64,000 bases of DNA from Isoetes taiwanensis. Taxonomy: Eukaryota > Streptophyta > Lycopodiopsida > Isoetales > Isoetaceae. The notes under the pieces are model-generated. The model saw only the letters and a program-made list of their open reading frames with translations. It had not been told where the DNA came from and did no database searches. Positions 63,974-64,000 of this stretch are shown here, one piece after another. A program made the translations under genes and the position numbers. The first letter of the stretch is position 1. Each line of letters begins with the position of its first letter. The stretch spans positions 1,894,947 through 1,958,946 of the forward strand of contig JAJEKV010000063.1 of assembly GCA_021234155.1 (NCBI GenBank), given 5' to 3'.

Positions 63974-64000
63974 CGGTTCTATTGCGAAGTATTCGCAATA
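63974..64000. repeat. Palindrome, right copy, cut by the window edge
   Basis: CGGTTCTATTGCG, a 7-base loop, then CGCAATA at the last base. Same left arm and same GAATGTCA lead as 59546. Confidence 0.8.

Overview
The window reads as nuclear DNA of a land plant. Evidence: intron-bearing fragments of plant-type genes (PPR proteins, a U-box E3 ligase N-terminal domain, a PDR/ABCG transporter, an MSI1-like WD40 protein, a plant alpha/beta-hydrolase), cytosolic-type tRNA-Leu(CAA) genes, and plant transposon classes (chromovirus LTR element with an initiator-Met primer site, TRIM, Helitron, MITE, long TIR element). There are no operons or bacterial signals. A fern or another repeat-rich non-flowering plant is possible, but the sequence does not prove the taxon. 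I see no certainly intact protein-coding host gene; almost every gene homology is a fragment or a broken copy.

Layout. 0-13 kb: host gene fragments (PPR N-terminus with frameshift, uL18-like exon, U-box N-terminal exon, PPR E-domain tail, MSI1-like WD40 exons with a duplicated exon), a fold-back element, a duplicated TATA block leading into a 22-bp hairpin, and a roughly 175-bp minisatellite. 13.2-13.5 kb: a MITE. 14.5-16.9 kb: a tandem array of five minus-strand tRNA-Leu(CAA) copies on a roughly 435-bp period plus one inverted decayed copy. 17.9-19.4 kb: a decayed PDR transporter on the minus strand. 19.4-23.6 kb: nothing recognisable. 23.6-37.7 kb: a tandem array of a roughly 2.9-kb unit holding broken alpha/beta-hydrolase copies, each preceded by a 1-kb TG...CA block that abuts a tRNA-Met-primer-like motif.

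38.2-58.4 kb is a nested transposon complex: a complete 437-bp TRIM, a duplicated 2.4-kb block (TRIM end, flank, LTR, leader), a 5.2-kb TIR element lying exactly on the duplication junction, and a full-length 11.98-kb chromovirus-type LTR element (TSD GGAAG) that itself contains a roughly 5.2-kb Helitron. 58.4-64 kb: a second, minus-strand Helitron terminus, several tandem duplications, a 144-bp TATC microsatellite, T-rich DNA and two copies of a perfect palindrome.

The most notable item is the LTR element's Gag. It begins MARTKQTAR, identical to the start of histone H3, and the same element keeps an integrase GPF/Y module and a chromodomain at its other coding end, while protease, reverse transcriptase, RNase H and the integrase core are missing. 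Its leader carries two related 67-nt hairpins. This is a candidate chromatin-mimicking, non-autonomous retroelement.
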